A stretch of 64,000 nucleotides of DNA from CAYZWU01 sp964482235 (GTDB lineage: Bacteria; Planctomycetota; B15-G4; CAYZWU01). The position numbers and the translations under genes were made by a program. The notes beneath the pieces were generated by a model. It saw only the letters and a list, made by a program, of their open reading frames with translations. It was not told the DNA's origin and made no database searches. The stretch covers positions 136,649 through 200,648 of the forward strand of contig CAYZWU010000004.1 of the NCBI GenBank assembly GCA_964482235.1. The letters are read 5' to 3'. Positions within the stretch are counted from its first letter, which is position 1. Every line of letters begins with the position of its first letter. This document shows positions 1 to 9,630 of this stretch, piece after piece.

Positions 1-1
1 C

Positions 2-1018
2 AAAGCGTCCCAGGTAGGCGAGGTCTTCCCCAGCGTGATCCGCCACACCGAGATGCCGATCCTGCGTACGTCGCCCGCTCCGATGTACCTGCTCTCCGGA
101 CTTGTAGAGCAGCATGGCATCAAGGTCGTACTCACGGGGGAAGGCTCCGACGAGATCCTCGGGGGATACAACATCTTCCGCGAGGCCAAGGTCCGCAGAT
201 TCTGGGCGAACGAGCCCTCGTCAAGGATCAGGCCTCTATTGCTGCAGCGCCTCTACGACTATATCCCCGAGCTGAAGCGACGGCTCTCCTTCATCGAGTC
301 GTTCTTCGGCCAAGGCCTCACGGAGGTCGACCTGCCGTGGTACTCGCACATGATCCGATGGGAGAACACCGCTCGTCTCAAGCGCTTCTTCTCCCCTTCT
401 TTCCGGAAGGCGATCGGCAGCTATGACGGAATGGAAGAGCTTGCAGGCCTGCTTCCCGGCGAGTTCTCCTCCTGGCGCCCCCTCTCCCGGGCCCAGTTTC
501 TCGAGATGACCCTGTTCATGTCCGAGTACCTGCTTTCAGCCCAGGGCGATCGGATGCTCATGGGGCACTCCGTCGAGGGCCGCTTCCCCTTTCTCGACCA
601 CCGGGTCATCGAGTTCTGCAGCCGTCTTCCGGCTCGGTTCAAGATCTGCGGCCTCAGGGAGAAGCACCTTCTCAAGAACAGCGTGGAGAAGATCCTTCCC
701 CTCTCCCAGCGCAGCCGGCCGAAGCAGCCCTATCGCGCACCCATCAGCCCGTCCTTCCTCGGTGAGGCGGCTCCAGCCTACGTGGCCAGATGTCTGTCCG
801 AAGATGCCATCGAGGACGCCGGCTGCTTCGAACCCAGGACCGTCGGCAATCTGGTGCGGAAGGGAAAGGAACGCGGCCGGCTCAGCGAGACGGAGCAGAT
901 GGCGCTCACCGGCATCATCTCCACCCAGATCGTGTTTCACCAGTTCATCGAGAAGTTCTCGCCCGAGACGCTCGCCCCGCTGCCGCTCGCCTGCCTCTAC
1001 GAGAAGAATCGCGTCTAG
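2..1018 (+). CDS. asnB: Asparagine synthase (glutamine-hydrolysing), C-terminal part, cut by window edge
   Basis: This is the synthetase half of a class B asparagine synthase, which makes asparagine from aspartate, ATP and glutamine-derived ammonia. The frame is open to the left window edge, so the glutaminase domain and the PP-loop motif lie outside. The visible 338 residues include the family block TGEGSDEILGGY and the later block GDRMLMGHSVEGRFPFLDHR, both typical of the AsnB synthetase domain. The internal GTG at position 35 is not a real start, because homologous sequence continues upstream of it. The protein ends normally, about 50 bases before the convergent isomerase gene. The function as an asparagine synthase is secure; acting on another carboxylate, as some AsnB paralogues in surface polysaccharide loci do, cannot be excluded. 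Confidence 0.92.
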   Translation, partial: KASQVGEVFPSVIRHTEMPILRTSPAPMYLLSGLVEQHGIKVVLTGEGSDEILGGYNIFREAKVRRFWANEPSSRIRPLLLQRLYDYIPELKRRLSFIESFFGQGLTEVDLPWYSHMIRWENTARLKRFFSPSFRKAIGSYDGMEELAGLLPGEFSSWRPLSRAQFLEMTLFMSEYLLSAQGDRMLMGHSVEGRFPFLDHRVIEFCSRLPARFKICGLREKHLLKNSVEKILPLSQRSRPKQPYRAPISPSFLGEAAPAYVARCLSEDAIEDAGCFEPRTVGNLVRKGKERGRLSETEQMALTGIISTQIVFHQFIEKFSPETLAPLPLACLYEKNRV

Positions 1019-1026
1019 ACATCCCC

Positions 1027-1080
1027 CTTGCAGGCCGTTGGAAAAGTCATTCTCGAAGCACTTTTTCATTAGCCTGCAAG
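1027..1080. terminator. Inverted repeat between convergent genes, possible bidirectional terminator
   Basis: Nine-base arms CTTGCAGGC and GCCTGCAAG are perfect complements, separated by 36 bases that include a T-rich stretch. They sit between the end of asnB and the end of the convergent isomerase gene, and the right arm overlaps the last codons of the latter. The position suits a shared terminator, but the loop is long and no clean U-tract follows either arm, so the assignment is weak. Confidence 0.3.
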
Positions 1081-2772
1081 AAACCCGGTCAGCTCCTCGA
1101 GCCCCTCGATAACGTCGGCGCCGAGATCGATGCGCAGGACTGTCCGGCCTCCGCTGCGAAGCGCTTCAAAATCGCCGATGGCCTGGGCTCTTTTCAGCGT
1201 CCCGAAGGTGTAGATCTGAGTGGGAATCAACGTGTCACCCTCGTCTCCGGCCGTGAGAATGAGAAAGACCCCGTTGTTCTTGCCCCCTTTGTAGAGCTGC
1301 CCCGTGGAGTGCAGGTAGCGCGGCCCGAAGGCGCATGTCACCGCCCGTTTGAGACGGCTGAAGAGGAGATCGCGGATGCGGATGAGCGCCTCCGCCGTGC
1401 TGCGGTTCTCCGCCACGTAAGCCAGAATCGCCACGTAGCCCTTTTCTGCCGTCTGCTTCAGGAAGGATGAAAGCGCCTCTGCAACCGTGGAGCCATCCGG
1501 GTCGCCGTAGAGCGACAAGCAGCCTTCCGACAGCGAGCAGGATCCTTCATCCAGGCTGCCGCTCTCGCTCAGATCGAGGAGCATCCGAGTGGTGTGATCC
1601 TTGCTGGCTTGCACATCGGGCTGGTCGAAGGGATTGATCTCCAGGATGGCGCCCGCCGTTGCCGTGGCGATCTCCCATCGCAAGATTTCCGCCCCCAGCG
1701 CGTGACGATCGTCGAGGGTTATTGTGACCACCGGCCGGCCGGCGCCTCGCAAGGCGTTGACGCGCTGCTCCATGTCCTGATCGGGATCTTCCTTGATCCG
1801 GATGTAGACGAAGATCCTGTCAGTGCCGTAATCAGCCGGTGCGGACGCCTGCTCCGCCGTCAAAGGCATGATCCCCTTTCCGTCCTTGCCAGTGCTCTCC
1901 GCGATGAGCTGCTCCAGCCATAGGCCGAGGGACGAAAGGTCCTCGGGGATGAACATCGTCACCTTGTCGAGGCCCTGCAGCGCCAGCTCGCCCAGGACGG
2001 CTCCAAGCACCACACCCGGATTCTCTGCCGCCGGTCGGTCGGGACCGCAGGCTCCCGCCATCATGTCGGCGCTCTCGAGAAGCGCCGCGATGTTGCAGCC
2101 GGCCAGGGCAGCGGGAACGAGCCCGAAATGGGAGAGGGCAGAGTAGCGTCCGCCGATATCGGAGAAGCCGACGAACTGCTTTCTGTAGTTTCTCTCCTCG
2201 GAAAGAACGTGCAGGAGGCTCGCCTGGTCGGAGATCACGGCGAAGTGCGCCCCGGCATCGCTGCCCTTGCTATCCTTGATCCTGCCGTAGAAGTACTCAC
2301 CCATGGCCCGTGTCTCGGCCGTGCCGCCCGACTTGCTCGCCTCGATGAAGAATGTGCTCTCGAGGGACGACTCTTTCTCCACGGCCAGAATCGCTTGCGG
2401 ATCCGAAGTGTCGAGCACGACGAGCTCGAGGTTGGGCTCCTTATTGGGCAGAATCTTCGATAACATGAGAGGGGCCATGCTGCTCCCCCCCATCCCCATG
2501 TGGACAATACGCGTAAAGCCTTCATCCAGAAGCTCTTGAGTAAACAGAGAGAGATCCCAGGCTTCGGACTGCATTCTGGTGGCGACTTCGAGCCATCCAA
2601 GGGGGAGGGCCTCGGAACGCTGCCCATCGGGATCAATGCCCCAGAGGGTGGGATCCTTCTCCCAGAGGCGTGCGGCGAACCGCCCGTCATCGAGCTTCCT
2701 GATCCGCTCCTGAACGCTCTTTGTATATCTACCCAGCGATAGAGCCATGGGTGCCGGTAACATTTCGCTCAT
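1069..2772 (-). CDS. pgi: Glucose-6-phosphate isomerase of the Tal-Pgi type, stand-alone
   Basis: The protein is predicted to interconvert glucose 6-phosphate and fructose 6-phosphate in the cytoplasm. The 567 residues carry the sugar isomerase (SIS) blocks of the family: GMGGSS near residues 93-98, the phosphate-binding EASKSGGTAET near 144-154, GGRYSALSHFGLVPAA near 208, and NPFDQPDVQASK near 380 with the expected active-site lysine. The sequence type matches the isomerase half of bifunctional transaldolase/isomerase proteins (about 950 residues), yet no transaldolase domain is attached and no tal gene lies nearby. The start is preceded by a weak AAAGG ribosome site. It is transcribed away from the TVP38-like gene. 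Isomerase function is likely; the exact sugar is inferred from the family. Confidence 0.85.
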   Translation of the reverse strand: MSEMLPAPMALSLGRYTKSVQERIRKLDDGRFAARLWEKDPTLWGIDPDGQRSEALPLGWLEVATRMQSEAWDLSLFTQELLDEGFTRIVHMGMGGSSMAPLMLSKILPNKEPNLELVVLDTSDPQAILAVEKESSLESTFFIEASKSGGTAETRAMGEYFYGRIKDSKGSDAGAHFAVISDQASLLHVLSEERNYRKQFVGFSDIGGRYSALSHFGLVPAALAGCNIAALLESADMMAGACGPDRPAAENPGVVLGAVLGELALQGLDKVTMFIPEDLSSLGLWLEQLIAESTGKDGKGIMPLTAEQASAPADYGTDRIFVYIRIKEDPDQDMEQRVNALRGAGRPVVTITLDDRHALGAEILRWEIATATAGAILEINPFDQPDVQASKDHTTRMLLDLSESGSLDEGSCSLSEGCLSLYGDPDGSTVAEALSSFLKQTAEKGYVAILAYVAENRSTAEALIRIRDLLFSRLKRAVTCAFGPRYLHSTGQLYKGGKNNGVFLILTAGDEGDTLIPTQIYTFGTLKRAQAIGDFEALRSGGRTVLRIDLGADVIEGLEELTGFLAG

Positions 2773-2946
2773 TCTTGGTGGCCTTTCGTTACTTCCAGGC
2801 TGGGTTCGGATGAGTGGATTGACTCCACCTATTATTTTCGGCTTTTTGAGCCGATTTTTATCTTCTCTCGGGCAAAGCTTCCCATTTTTCTTCAGCCTGT
2901 CAAGGGAGATCGAGATCGCTGCCTTCCTCCAGGCAGCGGCCCGCCA

Positions 2947-2976
2947 TTGAATTTCCCCCGTCCCGTGAAGTAAAGT
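2947..2976 (+). promoter_or_regulatory. Possible sigma-70 promoter of the TVP38-like gene
   Basis: TTGAAT and TAAAGT are separated by 18 bases and lie about 50 bases upstream of the start codon at 3023. The hexamers match the consensus only partly, so this is a candidate. Confidence 0.3.
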
Positions 2977-3022
2977 CTAACTGACGACTCCGCGTTTCCG
3001 AATCCTTGGCGAGAAGGACCTT

Positions 3023-3658
3023 ATGCGTTTCTTTTTTATTTTTCTGATCCTGGCTCTGTTCTTCCTGATCCCCTTTCTTCTCTTCGGAAATGCGGTCGAG
3101 GAGTGGCTCACGGGCGATGAGGCAGTCGACTGGTTGAAAGCCTTCGAGGGCTCGGCCTGGATCATGGCGATCCTCCTTCTGGTGAGCGACCTGCTCCTGC
3201 CGATCCCTGCCACGGCGGTTTTGGCCGCCCTGGGCATAATCTACGGCCCGATCCTCGGGGGGCTCGTCGGCGGGGCGGGCTCCATTCTCTCCGGATTGAT
3301 CGCCTATTCGGTCTGTCGTCTGGCAGGCCGCAAGGCCGCGCTCAGGCTGGCCGGCGAGAAGGATCTCCAGCGCGGAGAGAGGTTCTTTGCCCGGTCGGGG
3401 ACGTGGGCCGTGATCCTCTCCAGGTGGATGCCCCTCATGCCCGAGGTGATCGCCTGCATGGCAGGGCTGGCCCGGATGCCCTCGGCTCGATTCATCGCCG
3501 CGCTGGCTTGCGGCAGCCTCCCCATGGCCTTCGTCTACGCCGTCCTCGGACACTCCGGCGCCGAACACCCCGTTCTCGCTCTCGTGGCCAGCGCTCTCAT
3601 TCCTCTGATCCTCTGGTCGGCAACCCTGTTTTTTCCCTCCAGCAGACGCCCGGCGTGA
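3023..3658 (+). CDS. TVP38/TMEM64 (SNARE-associated, DedA-like) membrane protein
   Basis: A 211-residue polytopic inner-membrane protein. It has an N-terminal hydrophobic anchor (residues 1-22), then the core of the SNARE_assoc/VTT family: a hydrophobic segment rich in Pro and Ala (LLLPIPATAVLAALGIIYGPILGG, about 55-80), the glycine-rich re-entrant part, and the conserved RWMPLMPEVIACMAGLARM block near 133-151, followed by two more membrane segments. Family members act in lipid scramblase or transport roles, but the substrate of this one is unknown. An AAGGA sequence precedes the ATG. The gene stands alone between the divergent isomerase and the secreted protein gene. Confidence 0.8.
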   Translation: MRFFFIFLILALFFLIPFLLFGNAVEEWLTGDEAVDWLKAFEGSAWIMAILLLVSDLLLPIPATAVLAALGIIYGPILGGLVGGAGSILSGLIAYSVCRLAGRKAALRLAGEKDLQRGERFFARSGTWAVILSRWMPLMPEVIACMAGLARMPSARFIAALACGSLPMAFVYAVLGHSGAEHPVLALVASALIPLILWSATLFFPSSRRPA

Positions 3659-3897
3659 GAGCCGATCCCGTACCGCCCGCCGCCGCCCACCATTCTTTTT
3701 TCTTACATAATCATGCCCATTTTGATATATTTATACACCTCCAAGAGGAGAACTGGGAAATGAAATGACGCACCCTTGAACCGCCTCGATCGAAGGCAAT
3801 GACGGAGCCGCTGACAGACTTCCGAACAGGTAGACCGGCTCGAATCAGATAAAAGCAGATCGTAAAGTTCACTGTTTGTCCTTAAGGAGAAGCCATC

Positions 3898-5085
3898 ATG
3901 AAAATACGTCTCTTTCTTGCTTCACTCCTTTGCGCCCTTCTGCCCGCCGTGATCGCGGAAGCCCAGGTCACGGAACTGAGCCCGGCGTTCAAACGCCTCC
4001 TGTCCGCAGGCAACGGCGATGATCCCGGCGATTTACTCTGGGTCATGGATGTGGAAGGAATCACCGGCGACACCCGGTGCCTCGGTGTCGAGTACGACGG
4101 AACCGACCTCTGGATCACCGGCGCCCTGGACCAGTTGACCTGCCAGCTGTACCGGATCGACATGTCCGGAACTCTTCTCAACAGCTATCCCACCGGGAAG
4201 ACAGGCTGGGGCTGGCGGGACTTGTGCTGGGACGGAACATACCTCTATGCCAGCGATTCAGCCCAGATCGAACAGATCGATCCCGCCACGGGAATGGTCA
4301 CCGGCATGACGATCCCGTCGCCGATCAACCCGGCCCGCGCCCTGGCGTACGATGCGGGAACGAACTCGTTCTGGACCTGCTCCTGGAGCAGCAGCATCTA
4401 CAACATCCAGTGGAACGGGACCTACTACAGCTACCCGAACACCCTTGGCAGCGTCTACGGCATGGCCATGGATGAAAGCGATCCGGCCAACCCGATGCTC
4501 TGGATCTGGGACCAGGGCGGCCCCACGGGTTGCCAGGCCTACCAGTTCGATCCGCGGAACGGCATCTTCACGGGACTCCATTTCGAAGGCGACGCCACGA
4601 TCGGCGGCATTTCAGGCGGCTGTGCCATCTACGAAGATCCGGTCAACGAATCGGTCTTCATCGGCCTCCACCAGGCATCGCCCGACACGATTGCCGGCTA
4701 CTGGCTCGAGGATGGCGGACCTCCCGAAGTGGATCTCAAGGTCAACGGCAAGGACGGCATCGTCATGATCCCCAGCACGCAGAATTGCGAGATCGACATC
4801 TACGTCGAGGCCAAGGATGCCCTGGGCTACAACCTCGATGTTCTCGTCGTGATCAAGAGGCAGCCCTATCTCTATTACCACAACAACGGCTCGAACTGGG
4901 TCCCGGGTGTGGGCGGCTCGTACTACACAGGCCCCCTGATGGACATCCCCACGACCCGCGTTCTCGATCAGCCGATTCCGCTGGGCAACTACACGGCGTA
5001 CCTGGCCATCGATTCGGTACCGAACGGCGCCCCTGACGCGGCGAACCTCGTTGCCTTGGACCAGGTGGAAATCCAGATCTATTGA
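3898..5085 (+). CDS. Secreted protein, beta-propeller-like, function unknown
   Basis: A 395-residue exported protein. The N-terminus is a clear Sec signal peptide (charged MKIR, hydrophobic core, cleavage probably after AEA near residue 22). The body has repeated WD/Y-rich stretches of the kind LWITGALDQLTCQLYRID and LWIWDQGGPTGCQAYQFD at about 60-residue spacing, which suggest a beta-propeller or similar beta repeat fold up to about residue 280. A C-terminal beta domain of about 110 residues begins near VDLKVNGKDG and resembles the tail of the beta-helix protein at 39.4 kb. A good ribosome site (AAGGAG) precedes the ATG. It is monocistronic, closed by a strong hairpin. No catalytic motif was recognised. 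Confidence 0.7.
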   Translation: MKIRLFLASLLCALLPAVIAEAQVTELSPAFKRLLSAGNGDDPGDLLWVMDVEGITGDTRCLGVEYDGTDLWITGALDQLTCQLYRIDMSGTLLNSYPTGKTGWGWRDLCWDGTYLYASDSAQIEQIDPATGMVTGMTIPSPINPARALAYDAGTNSFWTCSWSSSIYNIQWNGTYYSYPNTLGSVYGMAMDESDPANPMLWIWDQGGPTGCQAYQFDPRNGIFTGLHFEGDATIGGISGGCAIYEDPVNESVFIGLHQASPDTIAGYWLEDGGPPEVDLKVNGKDGIVMIPSTQNCEIDIYVEAKDALGYNLDVLVVIKRQPYLYYHNNGSNWVPGVGGSYYTGPLMDIPTTRVLDQPIPLGNYTAYLAIDSVPNGAPDAANLVALDQVEIQIY

Positions 5086-5107
5086 CAGTTGTTCTTGAAT
5101 CTTGAAA

Positions 5108-5160
5108 GCCGCCCCGGAAGATCCGCGCTCGACGCGAACGACTTCCGGGGCGGCCTGTTT
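5108..5160 (+). terminator. Strong stem-loop terminator between convergent genes
   Basis: A perfect 13-base stem, GCCGCCCCGGAAG pairing with CTTCCGGGGCGGC, encloses a 21-base loop that can itself fold, and is followed by CTGTTT. It lies just after the secreted protein gene and ends against the stop codon of the convergent aminopeptidase gene, so it can serve both. Confidence 0.75.
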
Positions 5161-6947
5161 CAAATCGGGGCTGTCGCTTTTTCGAGCCAGGCCTTCTCTT
5201 TCGAATCGAGATGAGGGCTCAGCGTGTCGAACACCTTCTTGTGGTAGCTGTTGAACCAGCGGAGCTCGACCTCGGACAGGAGCTCCCGCTTCACCAGCCT
5301 GCCATCGATGGGACAGAGCGTGAGTGTCTCGAAGCCGTGAAAAGGGCCCCCATCCCGCGACAGATCGGGCCGCTCGCAGACCACGGCCACATTCTCGATC
5401 CGGATGCCGAAGCGGCCCTCCTCGTAATACCCCGGCTCGATGGAGCAGATCATTCCCGGCTCCATCGCGACTCCCGTGCACCGCGCAAAGGAGATCGCCT
5501 GCGGTCCCTCGTGGACGTTGAGATACGATCCGATCCCGTGCCCCACACCGTGGCCGAAATCGAGGCCATCCTCCCAGAGCGACAGCCGCGCCAGCGAATC
5601 GAGTCGTCGGCCGGCCGCGCCGGCGGGAAACGGCTGTGCGGAGAGCAGGATCACACCCTTCAGGACACGGGTGAAGCGATCCCTCTCTTCATCGGACGGA
5701 GGGTCCATGGCTATGGTCCGGGTTATGTCCGTGGTCCCGTCGAGGTACTGACCGCCGCTGTCCACCAGCAGCAGACCGTCCTGTTCCACCGTGACGCTGC
5801 TCTCTTCCGTCGCCTCGTAATGGATGATGGCACCGTGGCCCTTGTAGCCGGCAATGGTCGAAAAGCTGGGACCGCGGAACATGTCGCTCCGGCCCCTGAG
5901 CTCCTCGAGTTTTTCCGCGATGGATATCTCGGTCACCTTGCCGTCTGCCACGGTCTCTTCCAGCCAGATGAGGAAGCGGACCATGGCCGCTCCGTCGCGG
6001 ATATGGGCCTGCCGGGCCCCCTCGATCTCCGTCTCGTTCTTCCTGGCCTTGAAGAGGGAAACAGGGCTCGGCTCGAACATCACCGTCGCCCCGGCGCCGA
6101 GGGCGTCGACGACCCACTGGTTGCATGTCGCCGGGTCGATCCAGATCTTCGCATCGCTCCGCCCGATCCCGGCAAGATCCTTCTCGAAGGCGTCGTACGG
6201 CTCGACGATGACGAGATCTCCGAAATGGGCCCGCAGCTCATCGGTCGCCTTCGCCGGATCGAGGTAAAGCGTCGCCTTGTCCGAGGTGACGATGGCGTAG
6301 GCGATCGTCACGGGATTGAAGCGCACGTCGCTGCCGCGGAGGTTGAAGGTCCAGGCAATGGAATCGAGTGTGGTCAGCACATGGGCTCCCGCTTCCTTCC
6401 TGTTCATCTCCTCGCGCAGCCGACCGAGCTTCTCGCCCAGGTCGGCGCCGGTGTACCGCCTGTCGAGCGGGACGGCAGGATCCTGCGGAAAGACCGGCTG
6501 CTCGTCCCAGACCCTGTCCACCAGGTTCGGAACGATGGACGCCAGCTCCACGTCCCCCTTGGCAAGCCTGGCCTCGAGCGCCTCGAAGCCGGCGCGGGAC
6601 ATGAGCCGGGGATCGACCCCCACCTTCTGCCCGGGCCGCATGCTTGCCGCGAGCCACTCCTCGTACGTCAGGACTCCCGGCGCGGCCAGCTTGTGCAGGG
6701 TGAAGACATCGAGGTCGAGCTGCTCGCCGGCCTGGATGAAGTAGCGCGAGTCGGTCCAGAGCCCCGCCTCATTCTCCGTGATGACAACATCCCCGGCAGA
6801 ACCTGTGAAGGAACTGATGAAGGGCCTTCGCTGCCAGTAGTCAGGCAGATATTCACTCTGGTGGGGATCGGTGCTCGGTACGATGTAGGCTTGCACGTTT
6901 TCCTTCACCATTAGTTCCCTGATCCGGGCTACTCTTTCTCGACTCAT
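5160..6947 (-). CDS. Xaa-Pro aminopeptidase (M24B, aminopeptidase P family)
   Basis: A cytoplasmic metallopeptidase that removes N-terminal residues before proline. The 595-residue length and three-part layout match the long eukaryote-like aminopeptidase P form: two creatinase-like N-terminal domains (residues 1-300), then the pita-bread catalytic domain. The dinuclear metal ligands are all visible: Asp in LLVDSGGQYLDGTTDITRT (both aspartates), His in FGHGVGHGIG, Glu in CSIEPGYYEEG and Glu in GIRIENVAVV. There is no signal peptide. An AAGGA ribosome site precedes the ATG. It follows the cytochrome gene on the same strand after 39 bases, so co-transcription is possible, with no obvious functional link. 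Confidence 0.92.
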   Translation of the reverse strand: MSRERVARIRELMVKENVQAYIVPSTDPHQSEYLPDYWQRRPFISSFTGSAGDVVITENEAGLWTDSRYFIQAGEQLDLDVFTLHKLAAPGVLTYEEWLAASMRPGQKVGVDPRLMSRAGFEALEARLAKGDVELASIVPNLVDRVWDEQPVFPQDPAVPLDRRYTGADLGEKLGRLREEMNRKEAGAHVLTTLDSIAWTFNLRGSDVRFNPVTIAYAIVTSDKATLYLDPAKATDELRAHFGDLVIVEPYDAFEKDLAGIGRSDAKIWIDPATCNQWVVDALGAGATVMFEPSPVSLFKARKNETEIEGARQAHIRDGAAMVRFLIWLEETVADGKVTEISIAEKLEELRGRSDMFRGPSFSTIAGYKGHGAIIHYEATEESSVTVEQDGLLLVDSGGQYLDGTTDITRTIAMDPPSDEERDRFTRVLKGVILLSAQPFPAGAAGRRLDSLARLSLWEDGLDFGHGVGHGIGSYLNVHEGPQAISFARCTGVAMEPGMICSIEPGYYEEGRFGIRIENVAVVCERPDLSRDGGPFHGFETLTLCPIDGRLVKRELLSEVELRWFNSYHKKVFDTLSPHLDSKEKAWLEKATAPI

Positions 6948-6986
6948 TTTATTCCTTTCTCCTTGAAGATGGGCTGTGAACTCTCG

Positions 6987-9506
6987 TTAGCACGCTTTCG
7001 CCGCTTGTCTCCTTTTCCGCATCCGGCGATAGAACCAGACGAGACCGACCGCGAGCGCCGCCCCGAACACGATCCCGCCCCCCGCCTGGGTCCAGGCTGA
7101 CAGCAACAGGATCTTCCGCACCAGCGATTCGTGCTCCGCCGCAGATTTCGGAAGAAGATCGGCGGCTTCGGCCACGTGGTGCAGCAGGCTCACGGCAAGG
7201 GACTCCCGAGGGATCTCGCTGTGGCACGACAGGCAGACACCGGCCCGATCGATCCGGGCCCGCTCGTCATTATCGAGCGGCCGCGACAACGAGAAGTGAT
7301 GGCCCACGGTCTGGAGCTGCCGCCCGTCCTCGGTGACGAAACGCGACCAGTCCGCCTCGAGGCCGGCGATCGGCTCGATCTGCGGTCTCGCGCTCTCTGG
7401 AATGACCTCGCCCTCGGCAGTCATCAGGTCGATGTAGACCGGACTGTCGAGTCCGCGGGTGAACCGCCCTCCCTCGATCCCGTAGCCAAGGGCCTTGGCC
7501 GAGAGATGGCACGACTCGCACGACCTCGCCTGACCGCTTGTATGGGGATTCGTGGGACTCATGTCGATGCCTAGCTGCCCCTCGGGTCCGGAACCCTCGC
7601 TTCCGGGCAGCGTGCGGAAGATGTGATTCAGAAGAACGGTCTCGCCGCCGGGACCGATGATCGTCACCGAAGGCTGGCAGCCCGGCGCCAGGGGCGACAC
7701 CCTCCCCTCTCCGTTGATGCCCAGGGGAGGATCCTCGAAACGCATGTAGGAACGCTGCTCGTCGATCCGTCCCGGGATGATGGTATCGTAGCCGCTCTCT
7801 CCCGCCTCGACGGAATGCTCGGCCAGTCCGTGCCTGTGGCCGGCCGCCACCCAGTCGAAGCACTCCTTGCCTTCGGAATAATCGATCTTCACATGGCAGC
7901 CGTAGCATTGCGGCGCCCAGCCGGCGTGGCAGGAATAGCACTCCATCGAATCGATGTGCCGGTCGACTTCGACCATGGCCACCTTTGCGGCCGTTTCCAT
8001 CTCCGCCTCGCGGGCGAGGAGCTTCAGAGGCTTCAGCTCGATGTCCGCTCCTCCTGCCGTGTGGACAACAACCTTCTCTCCGCGCCGGACGACCTCGGGG
8101 AAGGGATTTCCCCGCGCCGTCAGGAGATAGCCGTCCTCGGGGGGATAGACCTTCCCGAGAGTGAGTCTGGGTTCCAGCTCTCTCGCCACGCCGCGCGGAT
8201 CCCCTTCCCCTGAAGGCGGGCCGAACTCGTCCTGAAAGCCGATGGGCAGCTCCCAGGGATAGGCGTCCGCTGTCCCGTGGCAGTCGGCGCACTCGATCTG
8301 CACCTGGGCCAGGTTGCTGCCGGTCAGGAATCCGTCGCCGTGGACATCGATCGAAGTGTGGCAGTCGATGCAAAGCATCCCCTTCCGGTAATGGATATCC
8401 TCCTGCATGGCGATGTAATGCTTGGTGTGAAGCGCCAGCTGCCCCTCTCCCCCCTCGATGTAGGGAGACTCGTAGGCGCTCTCCATGAGGCCCTGATAGG
8501 TCACCCCGATCCGCTTGCCGCGATCGTGGCACGTGGTGCAGGTCTCGACGGGAATGCCGCTGTAGCTCTTGCCGTTGACCCGGACCGTCTTGTCGCGCGT
8601 GGACTGGATCGTATGCACGAGCAGATGACGCGGCTTGTCTCTCTCGACGGAGGCGTCGCTCCCCTCGTAGTTCCCTTCGTTGCCGTAGGGGATGTGGCAG
8701 GCGGAGCAGCCCATCCCGCGATAGCCGCCGCGCACAGGCCGCCCCCGGACCCCCAGGTGGCAGCGCTGGCACTGGTTGCGGATGTAGGTGAAGACGGCCT
8801 TCTCGGGATGACTGGACAGCTCGGACAGGTCCTCGAGCGCCGCGGGTAGGGTCTCCATCTTCTCCGGAAAAGCGCCGGGCTCTTTCCGGCGGAGCTCTTC
8901 CATGTAAGCCTTGTAGGTGTCGGTGCCGAGCCTCAGCTCCGGATCGCCGGGATTCTCGACATCGTAGTTTCCCCACTTCGCTTCATAACCTTCGAGTGAA
9001 CCGAACGCCCAGGTCGTTCCCTGGATCTTGCCCGCCTCGGTCATCATCAGGCTCTGCCACTGGGTATTCACGTGATCTTCATGGCATGTTCCGCAGCTGT
9101 ACTCGTTGATCCAGGGGCTTCCCGGATCCGGATAGAAATCGCGAGCTCCCGACGCCTCCCTGATCGCCTCGGGCGAACCTCGGTGAGCCACATCCTTCTC
9201 CTTTGCCTCGGGATCTCCCCCGTGGCAGACGACGCAGCCGGCAGGATCTCCTGCCGCCCGCCCCCTCTCGAGGATCGATCTCATCATGCCGGAATCGGGA
9301 TCCATGATATCCTCGATTCCCTGGTGGCAGTCCGCCGCCAGGCAGCCCGAGACGGCCTGCCCCTTGCCGGAAAGCGGAGCCCGATTCCTTTCTTCTTCGA
9401 GGGAGGGCGCCGTTGCGCCCAGGGAGGTCATGAAGGCGATCGCGGCTGCGGATGAAATCAGAACGCCTAGCGACGACACGATCATGCGGCTGACCACGAC
9501 CTTCAT
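6987..9506 (-). CDS. Membrane-anchored dodecahaem c-type cytochrome
   Basis: An exported electron carrier of 839 residues with twelve haem-binding motifs: one CX4CH (CLAADCH, residues 55-61) and eleven CXXCH (first at 91 and 138, then CQRCH, CSACH, CTTCH, CIDCH, CADCH, CYSCH, CYGCH, CESCH and CLSCH). The N-terminus has a signal peptide or anchor, and the C-terminus a single membrane helix (about 800-822) followed by a basic tail RRMRKRRQ, so the haems face the periplasm. Several extra histidines near the motifs could be distal ligands. A strong GGGAGGT site precedes the ATG. The architecture resembles multihaem reductases or redox conduits, but no family could be named. It lies downstream of a sensor kinase gene on the same strand, which might control it. 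Confidence 0.85.
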   Translation of the reverse strand: MKVVVSRMIVSSLGVLISSAAAIAFMTSLGATAPSLEEERNRAPLSGKGQAVSGCLAADCHQGIEDIMDPDSGMMRSILERGRAAGDPAGCVVCHGGDPEAKEKDVAHRGSPEAIREASGARDFYPDPGSPWINEYSCGTCHEDHVNTQWQSLMMTEAGKIQGTTWAFGSLEGYEAKWGNYDVENPGDPELRLGTDTYKAYMEELRRKEPGAFPEKMETLPAALEDLSELSSHPEKAVFTYIRNQCQRCHLGVRGRPVRGGYRGMGCSACHIPYGNEGNYEGSDASVERDKPRHLLVHTIQSTRDKTVRVNGKSYSGIPVETCTTCHDRGKRIGVTYQGLMESAYESPYIEGGEGQLALHTKHYIAMQEDIHYRKGMLCIDCHTSIDVHGDGFLTGSNLAQVQIECADCHGTADAYPWELPIGFQDEFGPPSGEGDPRGVARELEPRLTLGKVYPPEDGYLLTARGNPFPEVVRRGEKVVVHTAGGADIELKPLKLLAREAEMETAAKVAMVEVDRHIDSMECYSCHAGWAPQCYGCHVKIDYSEGKECFDWVAAGHRHGLAEHSVEAGESGYDTIIPGRIDEQRSYMRFEDPPLGINGEGRVSPLAPGCQPSVTIIGPGGETVLLNHIFRTLPGSEGSGPEGQLGIDMSPTNPHTSGQARSCESCHLSAKALGYGIEGGRFTRGLDSPVYIDLMTAEGEVIPESARPQIEPIAGLEADWSRFVTEDGRQLQTVGHHFSLSRPLDNDERARIDRAGVCLSCHSEIPRESLAVSLLHHVAEAADLLPKSAAEHESLVRKILLLSAWTQAGGGIVFGAALAVGLVWFYRRMRKRRQAAKAC

Positions 9507-9630
9507 GATGGACCTCCCGGTCGGTTGAAAACGGTTCGGATCGTCCTTCTCCCGAGTCTAACATCTGGCACCTGCGCCGTCACAACATCACTGCCGGCGA
9601 CGATCACAGGCAGGGGATCCGCCGGCAGGC

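Noticed and set aside
2837..2860. A small hairpin CGGCT-AGCCG followed by T residues
   Set aside because: The stem is only five bases and it lies between two divergent genes, where no terminator is expected.
3690..3780. A three-codon minigene (ATG AAA TGA) after AGAGGAGAA at about 3760
   Set aside because: It is too short to support as a gene; a leader or chance ribosome site cannot be told apart.
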